Shown in pieces: positions 1-12,555 of a stretch of 64,000 nt of DNA; position 1 is the stretch's first letter, and every line of letters starts with the position of its first letter. Below the pieces are notes generated by a model. The model was not told where the DNA came from, made no database searches, and was given only the letters and a program-made list of their open reading frames with translations. This stretch comes from Vespula vulgaris (taxonomy: Eukaryota; Arthropoda; Insecta; Hymenoptera; Vespidae), in assembly GCF_905475345.1 (NCBI RefSeq), contig NC_066591.1:4133501-4197500 (forward strand). Direction: 5' to 3'. The position numbers and the translations under genes are program-made.

Positions 1-519
1 TTATGTTTCGTCTCTCGATCGATGATTGTTGATTAGTTTAATACGAATCAACGTTTTCTTTTCCTTTTTTTTTTTTTTTTTAATAATTTTTCTCGCCATA
101 ATTTTCGATACATTCGATGAAACTGATTCGAGAAAAAATTCGTTAAATTTTAATTCCATTATTCTTTATCAACTATCTTCAACAAACCTCGGTATCTATT
201 TATTTCTTTTCTCCCGAACGAAAGAAAAAAAAGGAAAAGGAAAAATGAAGGATAGGAAAGAAAGAAAGAAAAAACAAGAAATGAAACGAAAGAATAGGAA
301 TTCTTCTTCCTCCGAGAAGATATCGATACAAATCGAATCACAATTAAGTTAAATCAAGAATCGAACGAAATAAAAGTAAAAGGGAGGAATAAGATGAAAA
401 AAAGTAAAGTAAAGTAAAATAAGGTAACGTAGGTAAGGTAACCTAGAGAATAGGAGAATGGAAAGGGAGAAACGAGAAGGAAGGGAGAAGGATAAAAGAG
501 ACAGAGACAGAGAAAGAGA

Positions 520-556
520 AGAAAAAGAAAAAGAAAAAGAAAAAGAAAAAGAAAAA
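520..556 (+). repeat. (GAAAAA)n hexanucleotide repeat
   Basis: Six near-perfect GAAAAA units lie inside a longer purine tract (about 470-590). The opposite-strand FSFSFSF-type frame is a product of the repeat. Confidence 0.85.
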
Positions 557-668
557 TACGACAAAAATACGTCGAGGAAAGAAAAATGACAAATCAAATC
601 GATACGAGTCGAAGAGTAGCACGAGGAGAATTGTGAAGCTGTTCGTCGGATGAGTTTATACGATAGGA

Positions 669-704
669 GTTGGTTGGTTGGTAGGTTGGTTGGTTGGTTG
701 GGGG
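669..704 (+). repeat. (GGTT)n repeat
   Basis: Eight GG pairs separated by TT or TA, then GGGGG. The pattern resembles two-tier G-quadruplex formers, which are less stable than three-tier ones. Confidence 0.8.
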
Positions 705-879
705 TGGAAAGGGGTGAGAAAAGGGAAATGGGAGATTGATCGCATGAATGCCGGCCAAAGTTCATCTGTTTGGCTTACCAGATGAAAGGAAATCGCTCGG
801 ATCGGAGAATCCGAGATGCATTCACGAAGAAACACAATTAACGGCCGCGTGAACGCCTCAAATCCCTAACCCACATCCG

Positions 880-883
<4 letters not shown>

Positions 884-919
<36 letters not shown>
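884..919. repeat. (AT)18 microsatellite
   Basis: Perfect 36-bp AT run. Confidence 0.95.
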
Positions 920-921
<2 letters not shown>

Positions 922-1541
922 TGTGGTTACTTGATTGATCATAATAATAAACGATAATTCTTTTTTTTTAAATGGAAACTATCGATTCTAGAAATGTATG
1001 CGTCTACAATCTATATTTTCATAATTGATCTTCGAAAAGAAAAATGTCCTATTGAACGATCTACTTTTTGGTAAATCATTTTTTGTTCTTGTTTTTTTTT
1101 TTAAATTTTAATTTTTTACTTATCTTATTTTTTGATGGGTACTTTTATAATGTTGTACAAAAGTTATACTTTTTTTGTGTTTGCTTTAATTTACTTTTTT
1201 TTTTTTTTTTTTTTAATTATGTTATATTGATTATAATATAGTGTAACACACATGATTTTTTCGAACATTTAACCCTTCTCTCATCATTCGGAATGGGACG
1301 TACGATTTTTAAACATTATCGTACATACGTTTGTTTATTTTATTGTTGCGTTGACATGACGTTTATGTATATGTGTAAAAAAAAAGAAAAGAAAAGGAGA
1401 AGATAGAATGAAAGAAAAAGAAATTTATTTCTTCTTCGTTTCATTCATCTCAGTTTTTTTTTTTTTTTTTATCAAAAATCTCATTTCTTTTTTCTTCTTT
1501 TTTTTTTCATTGAAATAAAAATAAAGTAAACGTACGTTGTA

Positions 1542-1570
1542 TCTCTCTCTCTCTCTCTCTCTCTTTCTCT
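1542..1570 (+). repeat. (TC)n microsatellite
   Basis: Near-perfect TC repeat with one T insertion near 1565. Confidence 0.9.
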
Positions 1571-1837
1571 CGTTTATTCTTCTTTCATTTTTTTTTATTT
1601 TTTTCTCTAATAACAACGAAACAAGATTCTTTCTTAATGTGAGGAAACTAAGTTACAAAAAAAAAGAAAAAACTAAAAAAAAAAAACAGGAAAAAAGAGA
1701 GAAAAAGCAAAAAAGAAATACTGAGAACGTGCAATTAAAAACTTCAGCTTGACGTTGACTCTTTCGGACACCGGTAAAAAGATAAATAAGTGTATAAAAA
1801 ATTCGTTGTAGACACACAAACACAATACACAAACACG

Positions 1838-1859
1838 CACACACACACACACACACACA
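1838..1859 (+). repeat. (CA)n microsatellite
   Basis: Eleven CA units within a longer CACAA-rich stretch that starts near 1812. Confidence 0.9.
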
Positions 1860-3276
1860 ATCCCATAGTTCTCTTCGTGTCACTGTTTTCTGCAACTACG
1901 TACGTTTGTGAACGCTACAAGTATTTGTTCATTTATTCGAACGAAGAGAAGACATGTAACGCAAAAGCGTTTTACAGGCTAGGTCACCCTCGTGATAGAG
2001 AAAAAAATAAAAAAAAGACAAATAAAACAAAAAAAAAGACAAATAAAACCAAAAAAAAAAAAAACGAAAACCCGTACGTTTCTCTGTAACAGCTAATCAG
2101 GATTCTTCCAGGTTAACCTGAATATTGCATTATACTCAAACAGGTTATATAGGCACTGTTTACAAGTAAACATGCAAACGTTGATCAGGACTTAACCCTT
2201 ATGTTGCCATTCCTGATATTTTATTACTGTTCACCTCTCGGAACACACGGTATTACTATGTTGGTTAAACGACAAGCCATTTTCAACACTCCACACACAC
2301 GCATACACATTCACGAACACACACACACACACACGTTTCTCTCTCGACCTAGCAAATTTTCCTAATCGAACATTATTTTCATGTTGGAGTTGTTTCGCGA
2401 CGGTATATCAGAAAATTATTAATCCTGAGTAAATATAGGCGTGTATGTGTGTGTATGTGTGTGTACATCCTAACAGTAATAAACTCTTTACTCTTACAAC
2501 ATCATTTATTTATCAATCGACTCAATCGACTCAATTCTTGTGATATTTATTTATGAATCAACTCTAATTTATTTTGTGTCTATAAATGCAAAATTTAGGG
2601 TTGAAATTATTCTTTTTTTCTTTCTTTTTTTTTTTTATCAGAGACAGATTGTACGAAGTATAGAAATTTTATACAACTTTAAAAACGAGCTTGACAAGGT
2701 GTCGTTTGAAAATCATTGATTTATGTTACTCTGATCATTGATCATTGTTGAATTAAACGGAACGTTATTTCGCTAATCGCGAGTTCGCGTTTTCGTGTAT
2801 TATAAATTGTTTCCAATTAAGTTAAAGATCTAAATTATTTTTCGTTTCGTTTCTTTTCTTTTTTTTTTAAAACAAAAGAAAATGACATACGGTTTCAAGG
2901 TGGTGTCCTTTTGCTGATAATAAAGATCCCTTGGAGGTCATTTCGAATGCCGTTTTAAGGTCAGCATATCAACGTCTGTTTGTTTGTTTTTTTCTTCTCT
3001 TTTTCTTTTTTAATAATAATGTGACATCATAATTTACGTCAAGACGAATCCAACGATCTATGATATTGTGACCTTCGCGTGATCTTTAATAAAAAGAAGA
3101 AATTATACTTGTATTAATTATTACATACACACAATATAAGGAGATTATAAAATGAAAAAAATTTTTTGTATCTTGCTGAGCATGTTTTCAACTCGTTACC
3201 TGCTCGTATTTCCGTCAATTCTAGCAACTGAAAGCTGTTCAGTTTAACACCTAACCAATTTTAGAATCTCACCGTC

Positions 3277-3277
<1 letters not shown>

Positions 3278-3324
<47 letters not shown>
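3278..3324. repeat. (TA)n microsatellite
   Basis: About 46 bp of TA with one C interruption near 3285, followed by GTATGTATGTATGTAT near 3340-3356. Confidence 0.9.
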
Positions 3325-3328
<4 letters not shown>

Positions 3329-5536
3329 CCCGAGATAAACGTATGTATGTATGTATACAGATAGGTAAATAAGATACATATATGGATGCGTTTATACGTG
3401 TACAAGTTTAATCCTTAGTAAGGTGGGAATCTACGTGTTTAATCGACACTTTAAAATTCAATCCCCCATTTTAAATTCAAATTGGAGAAATAGCAGAGAA
3501 CTTGGAAGGTCCTCTTTATTTACCGCTTTGCTATATCTCTTTTTCTTTTTTTTTTTCTTTTTTCTTCTTTTATATTCTCCTTTTTTTCTTTCTTTCTGCT
3601 TCTTCTCTTAAAAGTTCTCGCGTTAATCGGAAATACTCAAACCCTTTAAGGCATTTAATTCTGAAATACCTTTCGATTTACTCGTGGATAAAATGAAAGA
3701 GAAAGAGAGATAGAGAGAGAGAACGAATTTACGAAATGTGGAATTAAGATTTTCTCTCGAATATTTTAAAAAAGAAAAAAAAAGAATCTTAGCAAAAATT
3801 TGTTTAAAAATACAGAGGAGGATTTGTTGGGGTTCGTTTTGAGTGTTTTTTCCTCTTGTATCTTTTCTATTTTTTTTTTCTGCTTCTTCTTCAAAAGAGA
3901 AAAAAGATAGAAAAAAGGAAAAAAGAAAAAGGGGATACAAAAAAGAGAGAAAGAGAGAGAGAGAGAGAGAGGAAGATGAAAAAAACGAAGGTTTAATCGG
4001 ATGTTCACGAAAAGTAAACGCACGCGTTATCCGATTAAGTCAATCGAATGGAACGTCCGATAAAATATTGATTAACTTTTCCAAGAGAATATCTCCGACG
4101 TTACAACATGGACCATGGAAAATTAGCAGCTGTACTATCTCGTAATATCCTATATCGATTCTGGTCGTTGCTCTTCCCAGAATTAAATGGCCGGATTGCA
4201 CGTTGCATTTATTACCATTGCGAAACGAGAAATAATAAAAATAAATAATAATAAGATATATATATATATATAATAATAAAAAATAAAAATATTTAATATA
4301 GAAAAATCGTCATAATAAAAAAAAAAAGAATTTAAAAATATTTTGAAATTTTTAATTCGCGTGAATTATCGATTAGTAATTAAGATTATTAAGTTAGATT
4401 TATCTTCGAACTGACCAAGATATAAATCCAAAATGATCGTGTTTTTTTCGTTAAATTGATCGATGAAAAAAGATCGACTTTACGATTATGTCACAACGAT
4501 TACGATTCGCTATAAACTAGGATTAATTGTTATATCTTAAATCAGATTTAATCAATGATACTTTCTACAGCAAAAAGGTATTATTAGTTATTAATAACGA
4601 TTGTCATTGAAAATTAGTATACAATAATTATCATTAGAAAGATTGTCGTTGATAGAATAATTCTATCGCTCTATGTCTTTCTCTACTTTATCGTTTCTAA
4701 TAAAAATAAAATACAATTTTTTGAAAAATTATTAATATTATTTATAAACAATAAAAAGATAAAAAGAGGAAGAGAGACAAGTATGAGTATTACTTTTTAA
4801 TACACTTTGATATTTCAATTGAAAAGATTGAATGTCGAATTAAATGTAAAGATAAATAAAGAGTAGGTCAGAGACAAAGAGAAAGACAAAGAGAGAGATA
4901 GTGATACAAGAAGAAAGAGAAAAAGAAAACAAACTGCGGTCAGGTCGTCGGTAGAGTAACAGAGAATACAAACAGTACCGTATCGACAGCCGTGAGAGAT
5001 ACACGGAGAGACGAAAGAAGTTCAAACGACGATACAGTAAAAGATATTTCCGATATTCACGTGCCTAGAAAAAAATTTTAACTCAAAAACTAAAAAGAAA
5101 CTGATCGAAACATCGAAAATACGTCGTTGAGTTATTTCTAATTATTATTGAGTTGGTTCTAATTATCTATTTACAAGTCCATTAGACGATATACGATAAC
5201 AAAGATGAATATTTATATTTACCACATACTACTATTTTACTATATCATACTCTTCCTTACAAATAATATTGAAATTGAAACGATGGACGATGATAAATTA
5301 TTTTTAACAACGATGTTGTATTATTTAACAACAATTTATCTTTACGTTCAATCAAGTTTTCATTAATGAACTAATTATAATTAATAAAGTCGAAAGGTAT
5401 TAATATATACATTCTTTCTTTCTTTTTTCTTTCTTATTTTTTTTTTCATATACGTACTCTCGTAAAACTCGTACGAATTGAACCGACGAAAGATAATAAA
5501 CGTGGTTAATAGAAAATTTTGACCGAGGATGGCCGG

Positions 5537-5677
5537 TACATATATATAGGTAGATACATACATACATATATATATATACATATATACCATACATACCTAC
5601 ATACCTACATACATACATACATACATATATATACACATATAAATGAACATATATATATACATATACATATACATATC
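5537..5677. repeat. Compound (TA)n/(CATA)n microsatellite
   Basis: Alternating TA, CATA, CCTA and ACATAT blocks. Both strands appear open in several frames (Tyr/Ile/His-rich) only because the repeat lacks stop codons in those phases. Confidence 0.9.
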
Positions 5678-6233
5678 TACGTGAAATGGAAGAAAAGCGT
5701 GTGCAAAGCGAGCGGAAACAATGAACGGTGGACCGATTTTGAAAAGGAAAGAGGGGGAGGGGTGGGAGGAAAACTAGGGGGTGAAATAACGTGCCCATGT
5801 CGTCGCGCCTTTTGTTCATTTTTTTTTCTTTTTTCTTTTTATCCCCCTTTTTTGCCTTTTTTCTTTCTTCTATTTTTTTTCTTTTTTTCTTTTTTGCTGC
5901 TCATTCGAGAGCAGTTTTTTCGACGATTTCATTGTCCAACAAAATCTGATTACGTGTGTCGCTAGTACACGTCATTTTCGCGATTACGCGCAAATGTATT
6001 GCGTTTTTAATTGCTCCCAGCTATCAACGCGTAGAATTCCTTTTGGGTTTGCTGTGGCGAGAACCGAATAGAAATGAGTGAGCTTTTGTCGTTGGAGTTC
6101 TATCGTTTAAAAAATATTTCTATGGAATATCCCTCGGAATAATCAGAATTCGAAATTTTCTCTATACGATCAGTAAACAAGTAATGATCGTATTCTCGCC
6201 TTTTCTTTTTTCTTTTTTTTTTCATTTTTTCTT

Positions 6234-6261
<28 letters not shown>

Positions 6262-6268
<7 letters not shown>

Positions 6269-6605
6269 TCATTTTGTTGACTCTCTCTTTTCATTTCTCT
6301 TTCTCTCTTCATTTTTTTAACTCTCCCTCTTCATTTTTTTGACTCTCTACATTTTTCTTTTCCTCCCTTCATTTTTTTAATTCTCTCTCTCTCTCTCTCT
6401 CTCTGCATTTTTCTTTTTCTCTATTTCCCTTTTCATTTCTTTCTCTCTTCATTTTTTTGATTCTCCCTCTTCATTTGTCTCTCTCTCTTCATTTCTCTCT
6501 TTCTCTCTCTCTCTTTCTCTTTTCCACTCTCTTTTCATTTTTTGTTTTTCTTTACATCTCTCTCTCTCTCTCTCTCTCTCTCAGTCTCTCTTTCTCTCTG
6601 TCCAT
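6262..6605 (+). repeat. Pyrimidine-only degenerate minisatellite, ~20-22-bp unit
   Basis: Units of the form CTCTTCATTTTTTTGA followed by CTCTCC recur at about 6306, 6328, 6366, 6446 and 6467, mixed with (CT)n and TTTTTC blocks. The plus strand is almost purine-free apart from the single A or GA in each unit. Open frames over it are compositional only. Confidence 0.7.
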
Positions 6606-7089
6606 TTTTTTATTGAAGATTATAAAAATGGCTTTCATTGCTTCAATGAGACAAGCCTCGATCATTTTTAGATTTAAGGAACAATTATATAGATATTTCA
6701 TTGAAACCCTCAATAGTACTATTCATATTATATATCATTTATATTTTTCCTCGCGATTAGCCATGATTTACGATTATTATTGATATCATTTCTATTGATC
6801 CCCATTATTACAATTTCCCCATTTTTCTCACATTGTACACTTACAATACGAATGATCGAATGATCGAACGTTCCTATCATACGAAACTTGTCATCGTGTA
6901 AATTCTTTGTCTTTTACATTTTTTTCTTTCTTCCCCCCCCCCCAAAAAAAAGAATCCAAAATTCCTAAATTCGAAAATCCCTAGATCGTAGGTACTAGCT
7001 CTTAAGTTTTCGTGGTCTAACCGATTCCAAAGTAATTTGAAATCCGACTGGTTTTAAAAAAACGCAAGAACTTCGAATTATTGATCTTC

Positions 7090-7091
<2 letters not shown>

Positions 7092-7139
<48 letters not shown>
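7092..7139 (+). repeat. (TC)n microsatellite
   Basis: About 47 bp of perfect TC. Confidence 0.95.
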
Positions 7140-7141
<2 letters not shown>

Positions 7142-7542
7142 GCGTTCTGGAAACCAGGAAAAAGAGCAGGAACTTCAACTATCGAGTGCCTTGTAATGGG
7201 GTTAATGCGAGAGAAGCGGAAACTCTTCGAACACGTTCTGCAAGAGGATGGCGCTATAGAGTCCGCAAGAATTACTACTAGCTGCTGCTGCTGCCGCGTT
7301 CATCGGAGCGTGCTGCTCGATTTTGTAAGAGCGTGCTTCGTTTTTCCAATGTATCTCCGTTTTTTTTCCTTTTTTTCTTTTTTCCCTCCCATTACCTGCT
7401 CCCAGTTAATTTTTCATAATTTCTTCTTTCTTTTTTTTTCGAGCTACGCGCGAATTGAAAAGTTTTAATCGACTAAGAAACTTCAGAAAAATGAACACGT
7501 TGATGATGTCGTTGTGATCAATGAAATACATACGTCATTTAC

Positions 7543-7677
7543 GTCTCTCTCTCTCTCTCTCTCTCTCTCCTTTCTGTATCACTCTTTTTTCGTATCACTT
7601 TGTATCTTCGTCTCTGTCTCTCTTTTTATATCTATCATCTCTTTTTTGTTCTTTTTATCTCTCTTTCCGTTTAATTT

Positions 7678-7712
<35 letters not shown>

Positions 7713-7722
7713 TTCTCTCTTT
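7543..7722 (+). repeat. Two (CT)n microsatellites in a pyrimidine tract
   Basis: CT runs at about 7543-7569 and 7679-7722, with CTTTTTT/TCTCT-type sequence between them. Confidence 0.85.
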
Positions 7723-8012
7723 CTTCGTCTTTTGGTAGAATGCAGGTCGCTGAAAGAGAGAGTATATTTAAAGTCCAGGTCCAGAGTGAAAACTTCTTTG
7801 AAACGAACACAACGACATGGATCATCCTTTTGCGGAAATAAGAGCAAAAGGAAAATTTTACTTCGTGAAAAACGATCTACGTATGTAGACGCATTTTTCT
7901 TTCTTTTTCCTTTTCTTTTTTCTTCTTTTTTTTCTTCTTCCTTTTCTCTCTTATCGAAGATGTGTACTCGCTTACCTGTCTCTTCCAGCAAGAAGGGACA
8001 GATACTAGAGAA

Positions 8013-8064
8013 CGGGACAAAGAGAAAAAGAAAGAAAAAGAAAAAGAGAGAAATAGAGAAAGAG

Positions 8065-8107
<43 letters not shown>
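8013..8107 (+). repeat. Purine tract directly followed by (TC)n
   Basis: A GA-rich purine tract (8013-8067) is followed immediately by a near-perfect TC run (8069-8107). The two halves are roughly complementary when inverted, so either strand could fold into an imperfect GA/TC hairpin. Confidence 0.85.
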
Positions 8108-8108
<1 letters not shown>

Positions 8109-8118
8109 GATGTACTCG

Positions 8119-8154
8119 ATTTCCTGGTCGTGTCCAACTGTGGCTGACCAGGAA
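8119..8154 (+). other. Short hairpin-forming inverted repeat
   Basis: ATTTCCTGGTC at 8119-8129 pairs with GACCAGGAAT at 8145-8154, giving ten pairs with one bulged T and a 15-base loop. It does not extend outwards, so it is too short for a microRNA precursor. Confidence 0.6.
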
Positions 8155-9128
8155 TGCCAATATCTCTGGTATCGTCTTTGTACACGCGAGAAGGGACAGC
8201 ATTAAACGCATTCCTAAAAGCTAAGAGAAGCGGAAAGAAAAGGAAATACGAAAGATAAAAGAACACGTACTTACGTTTTCGTAGGTCAACCACGAACTAG
8301 AGAGTGTTTGATCCGAATTCAATAAAGAAAATAGTAAGTTGTAAGTAATAGCATCGGTTACCACGTTTTGGTATTTTCTCTTTATTCTTCTCCTTCGCTA
8401 GGTTTTTTTTTCTCTTTTTAACGTTGTTCTCTGTGCTTTTTTTTTTTCTTTTTCTTTTTCTTTTCCTTTTTTTATGGTCGACACCAATTACATGGCTTCT
8501 GGCCAAGGCCGGCAACGAGTAACGTTCTCTCTTCGTGGTATGTATAACACGAAAGTGCTGTCTGCTGGGATTTTCATGGGTAAGAGCAAACCGATTTCTC
8601 GTTCTGGGATTTCATTTTGATGTGTAATTTCTCTCGTTGTTTATACATTATGTATGTGCTTATTTGAAATACTCTAAAACAGGATTGGTTATGTTAATCC
8701 GAATGCAAATACTATGTGATCTTAGTTCAGTGTTAATATCTTACATCGTTTAGTATACATTGATAGGAAGGTACGATTGTTCTACTTGACATTTATTTAT
8801 TTATTTACTTATTTATGTATTAATCATATAATTAATTTATTTCTCGATTTATATAGATAAACAAAATGTTTTAACTGTTCGTAATCATAAATTACTTACG
8901 TATTTGTACTTATGAACATTTATTATATTAAATGTTTTATTATTCCATAAGAAATTGTTTATACCCGAAGACGAATTTTTGAAACATGAATTTCACATGA
9001 ATTCTCTTAAAATTCTTCTAATCGTCTTTATAAATACGAAAATAGTAATAATAATATTATTTCGTGTTTGCATCTTTAATAAAATATTTATTAATTAAAA
9101 TTGTATATATATATTTTTTTTATTGTGA

Positions 9129-9416
9129 ATGAAAAAAAGATTAAATATCATTTTAACGAGGAATCGGATGTTGGCCAAGTGGATTTTAGTTCTCGTTATT
9201 ATAAATCTTATCCGTATACTTTCACCACGTGATCAATTTCAATCGGATACGCTTGGAGAAGCTGGATGTAATGATAATAATTACGTGGATGATCTTGGCT
9301 CAGATTTAGAACGAGCCATTCATTATCACGTAGGAGGACAGGTATCGTTATTATTCAAGCCTTTTCGAGAATACAATGACAGAGTTTCAATTACGGGAAC
9401 GAATAGTCACCCTTGA
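9129..9416 (+). CDS. Unrecognised ORF with one hydrophobic segment; candidate small gene or first exon
   Basis: This 95-codon ATG-started ORF is one of few in the window whose composition is not driven by repeats. Residues 1-13 are basic (KKR, RNR), residues about 17-30 (KWILVLVIINLIRIL) are hydrophobic, and the rest is polar and acidic (SDTLGEAGCNDNNY, DDLGSDLERAIHYH). That fits a signal peptide or a type II signal anchor. ATGs at 9129 and 9168 are both possible starts and neither has a strong Kozak context. An in-frame CAG|GTATCG at 9339-9347 could be a donor after codon 71; otherwise the ORF runs on to TGA at 9414-9416. I do not recognise the protein. It lies on the same strand as the GABA-B-R2 exon, but no sequence evidence links them. 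It could also be chance ORF. Confidence 0.35.
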   Translation: MKKRLNIILTRNRMLAKWILVLVIINLIRILSPRDQFQSDTLGEAGCNDNNYVDDLGSDLERAIHYHVGGQVSLLFKPFREYNDRVSITGTNSHP

Positions 9417-9897
9417 TGATTTATCTTTTTGTTTTGTTTCTCCTTTTTTCTTTTTTTTTTTTTATTTTCTTTTTTCGTAGATCGTTGGGTACGTTTGATT
9501 AAATAACAAACATTTCTTCAATGAAATTATTAAGGTTCATTCGTTGCGAAATCAATGAAAACATGAAAATGTTCGTTTATTATTCGTACGATGTTATCTA
9601 ATTTTTAATATATATAAAAAAAAAAGGAATGTACAACATTCATTGATCCTTTTTATATAGCATATTTTCATTCTGGAAAAAATTGTTTCGAAAAAGAAAA
9701 AAGAAAAAACAGGAGCGATTTATAGGGGAAAAAAAAAATATATATATATATATACACATTTTTTTATCGTACCGAAGGTGTTAAGAATTTTTTAATAAAA
9801 ATGAAAATATGTTGAGAATTATAACGTTATATTATTATTTCGTTTCGCTGCGGAGAGAAAATCGAATTAATTTTTCACCCGTTATCCGTTACGCGTA

Positions 9898-9930
<33 letters not shown>
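9898..9930 (+). repeat. (GTC)11 trinucleotide repeat
   Basis: Perfect GTC/CGT repeat followed by TATCTCTCTCTC. Confidence 0.95.
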
Positions 9931-10857
9931 TATCTCTCTCTCACCTGTGGCGTCAAAAAATAAAAAAATAAATAAAAACAAAAATAGAAAAAAGAGAGAG
10001 AGAGAGAGAAAGAGAGAGGAAAAAAGAGAGAGAAAACGTGGTCGTCATGACGAAGAGTTTCAGGTAGAGCAAGAGGGTGTGCCAATTGGTGAGCAACGTG
10101 TCCGCATAAAGCTCCATCTATCTACTTGCTTGTTTCAGTAAGGTGGTGGAATACGACCCCTGTTATTTGACACCATCTTGCCTCTTGAACTAAACGGAGC
10201 TTTTTATTTTCTATTTATTTATGGATAATCGGGTAGATCGATGGCTAGTGAACTTTAAGGGAAAGTTTCGATCTACGGTAGAACTTTAAAAAAATTGTTC
10301 TTTTCTTTTCTTTTTTTTTTTTTACTTTTTACTTTCAGTTTTTACCTTCATAAATTCACTCTGTCGAAAATTTTATAAGGTTTAAAAATACGTTCGATTT
10401 TTGTCCTTTGAGAATTGTTCGAATGTAGCCGTTTTTAAAACGTTCTAAAAATATTTAATTCAAAAAAGTATTTTAATTCAAAAAAAAAAAAAAAAGTAAA
10501 GTAATAAAAGAAAAAAGAAATACAATTGTGTGAAGAACCGTGGATTGTCGTCTTGTGTATTTTGTTATTTAAAAAAAAAAAGAAGAAAAAGAGAAAGATT
10601 AATAAAAAATAATTTTGTTTTAACGATCCTAGAAAACCTCCCTTGAAATAATGAGGAAACGAATTGATTAATTCCGAGGACCGTGTAGCTAGTAACGTAG
10701 AAGAAATCGGACACCCACCCCCTAATGTAGGGTATAAACTGGCCGCAAGGAAAGAGCCGAAGGACTCGAATTCTCATTCATTAGTGTCAAACGTTTACAG
10801 GTACTAGTTAACGTCTAGCGTTCATGTCGAGCACAACTCAATTTGTGTCGACGTGTT

Positions 10858-10862
<5 letters not shown>

Positions 10863-10888
<26 letters not shown>
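10863..10888 (+). repeat. (GA)13 microsatellite
   Basis: Perfect GA run, followed by a (TA)10 run near 10919-10938 and CATA-type sequence to about 11000. Confidence 0.9.
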
Positions 10889-10889
<1 letters not shown>

Positions 10890-11950
10890 GACATGGACAC
10901 ATATATGTACACGTAGAGTATATATATATATATATATACACACTCGTATGTTCATGTATGTAGGTACGTTATATTGCACAGCATACACATATTCACACAT
11001 ACGCACACATGAATTGAATTCATACGGACTTTAATAAATTTACATAAACATGCTTTATGTATATATATTAGATATACATATACATATAGGTGTATATAAT
11101 GGTGTTATAAATAAGAGAAATATATTCTAATAAAGTTGAATTCGACAAATCCTTTGTTTTGAAAATGGAGAGGAGCTTTTAATTATAGAAACGAATAAAC
11201 CTTCGAAATTCTCTTTGTAATCGGTATTAATTAAAAATCGCGCTCCATCTAAATTTTATTCTATTATATTGAAAATCTGTAAAGACAATAGATAATGAAA
11301 CTCCAAAATATTCTTCATAGTAATCAACTATATTTCTATCAAAAAATATAATGATTTCATTGTTTCGCGAGTCTATGTCTCATGGTCAAAGTAGATTCGT
11401 ATTTTTTATTTTTATGTTTTTATATTTTTGTCCCTTATAGATCTATTTCGTGAAAAAGAATAAATTCAAAAGTAACAAATCTTCCGTAAAAATAGATGAA
11501 ATTGAGAATCGAAGACGAACGACCTTCGATTCGTTCTTCAACTTCATTATCACAGAAATGTTTATATTTCTCCCTTAAACTTCATCCCTTTTGCTTTTTC
11601 AATTTTTGTTTAACTCCAATAAACAATTCCTTTTTCTCTTAAAGATTACTTCAATCCTTTGAATCATCTTTCTCTTTGCTCGAAAAAATTTATTTCTTTT
11701 GTTTCTTCCTCCTTCTCATATTTATTCTCCTTTTACTTTTACTTATTTTCTTTTTCTTATCATTTTGCTTCAATCCGATACAGAAAAGTATCTTTACTTA
11801 GTATTTTCTTTATTCTCTCGTTTCGAGGAAATCAAAATGCTCGGGCCGTAACGTAGTAGGCTGTAGTTGCGACCCAGCCATCGTTGAAAACGAAGAAAAT
11901 TTCAAATACGTACAGGGAGATATGAAATTAAACGTTGTGAAGAAGGAAAT

Positions 11951-11994
11951 GGGAATAGGGATAGGGATAGGGATAGGGATAGGGATGGGGGTTG
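11951..11994 (+). repeat. (GGGATA)n repeat with G-quadruplex potential
   Basis: Six or seven G-triplets are separated by ATA or AATA, then GGGGG. The repeat resembles telomeric repeats in form but is not the TTAGG typical of insects. It satisfies the G3N1-7 quadruplex rule on the plus strand. On the minus strand it would encode alternating Pro-Ile, which is a repeat artefact. Confidence 0.8.
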
Positions 11995-12500
11995 GTGATG
12001 GTGAGGTAGAAGTAAAGCATAGGGGGTAGCAATTGCAATAGCACCCTTTCATATCGCAGCGTAAGTAATTTTTATGCAACGGCACGTACAAGGGCTCCTC
12101 CACTATACCCCTTACTACCCTCCAACCCCTTTCATCCCCCTTGTCCGTCTTCTCTTTCGTCCTCCTTACGGCGTTCTTGGCAGACGTAAACACGTTACTT
12201 TTTTTCTCTCCTATCATTTTCTTTTTTTTTTCTTTTTTTTCTTTTTTATTTTTCTTACGCCTAGTCCTCCATCTTTTTCTTTTCCATCTTTTTCTTCTCC
12301 ACCTCTAGCATTGCTGCGTTCATTCGAAAGAGTCTGACAAAGCTCGAGTGACGAGAGAAGGAAAATGGCGTCCGGAGAGTGGTGCTCTGGATAAGGATGA
12401 ATATAAAATATTCCAACGGGATAACCGTCCGGACCGTTTGAAATTCAACGTAAGGAGTAACAAAGAAGAAAAGAGAGATGGAGGAAGGGTGGGTGGAAGA

Positions 12501-12502
<2 letters not shown>

Positions 12503-12555
<53 letters not shown>

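Larger units (their letters stand above)
1..3277. other. Non-coding AT-rich stretch
   Basis: No gene seen. Besides the repeats listed separately, it has T-runs of 15 or more near 65-81 and 1194-1214, a near-duplicate GACAAATAAAAC-A9 pair at about 2018-2060, a GTGTATGTGT block at 2440-2463, and non-repetitive moderately GC-rich pieces at 720-870 and 2100-2300 without recognisable motifs. Confidence 0.7.
3325..9128. other. Non-coding stretch with pyrimidine and purine tracts
   Basis: No gene seen. Non-repetitive segments at 3990-4215, 5930-6080, 7140-7330 and 8490-8620 have higher GC and could be conserved non-coding elements. The remainder is AT-rich or simple repeat. Open frames here are Ser/Leu/Phe- or Arg/Glu-rich and follow repeat phase. 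Confidence 0.65.

Noticed and set aside
5400..5965. Overlapping 139- and 148-codon ORFs on both strands
   Set aside because: Both are Tyr/Ile/His/Val strings produced by the CATA/TA repeat.
8119..8154. microRNA precursor
   Set aside because: Only ten base pairs, no outward extension, and no match to a mature insect microRNA that I know.
10131..10195. TTTCAG acceptor followed by a short frame reading VVEYDPCYLTPSCLL then stop
   Set aside because: The Cys-x5-Cys pattern recalls a cyclic peptide, but there is no dibasic or Gly amidation signal and no known neuropeptide match. The frame is short enough to be chance.
11951..11994. Interstitial telomere
   Set aside because: The unit is GGGATA, not TTAGG, and the array is only about 40 bp.
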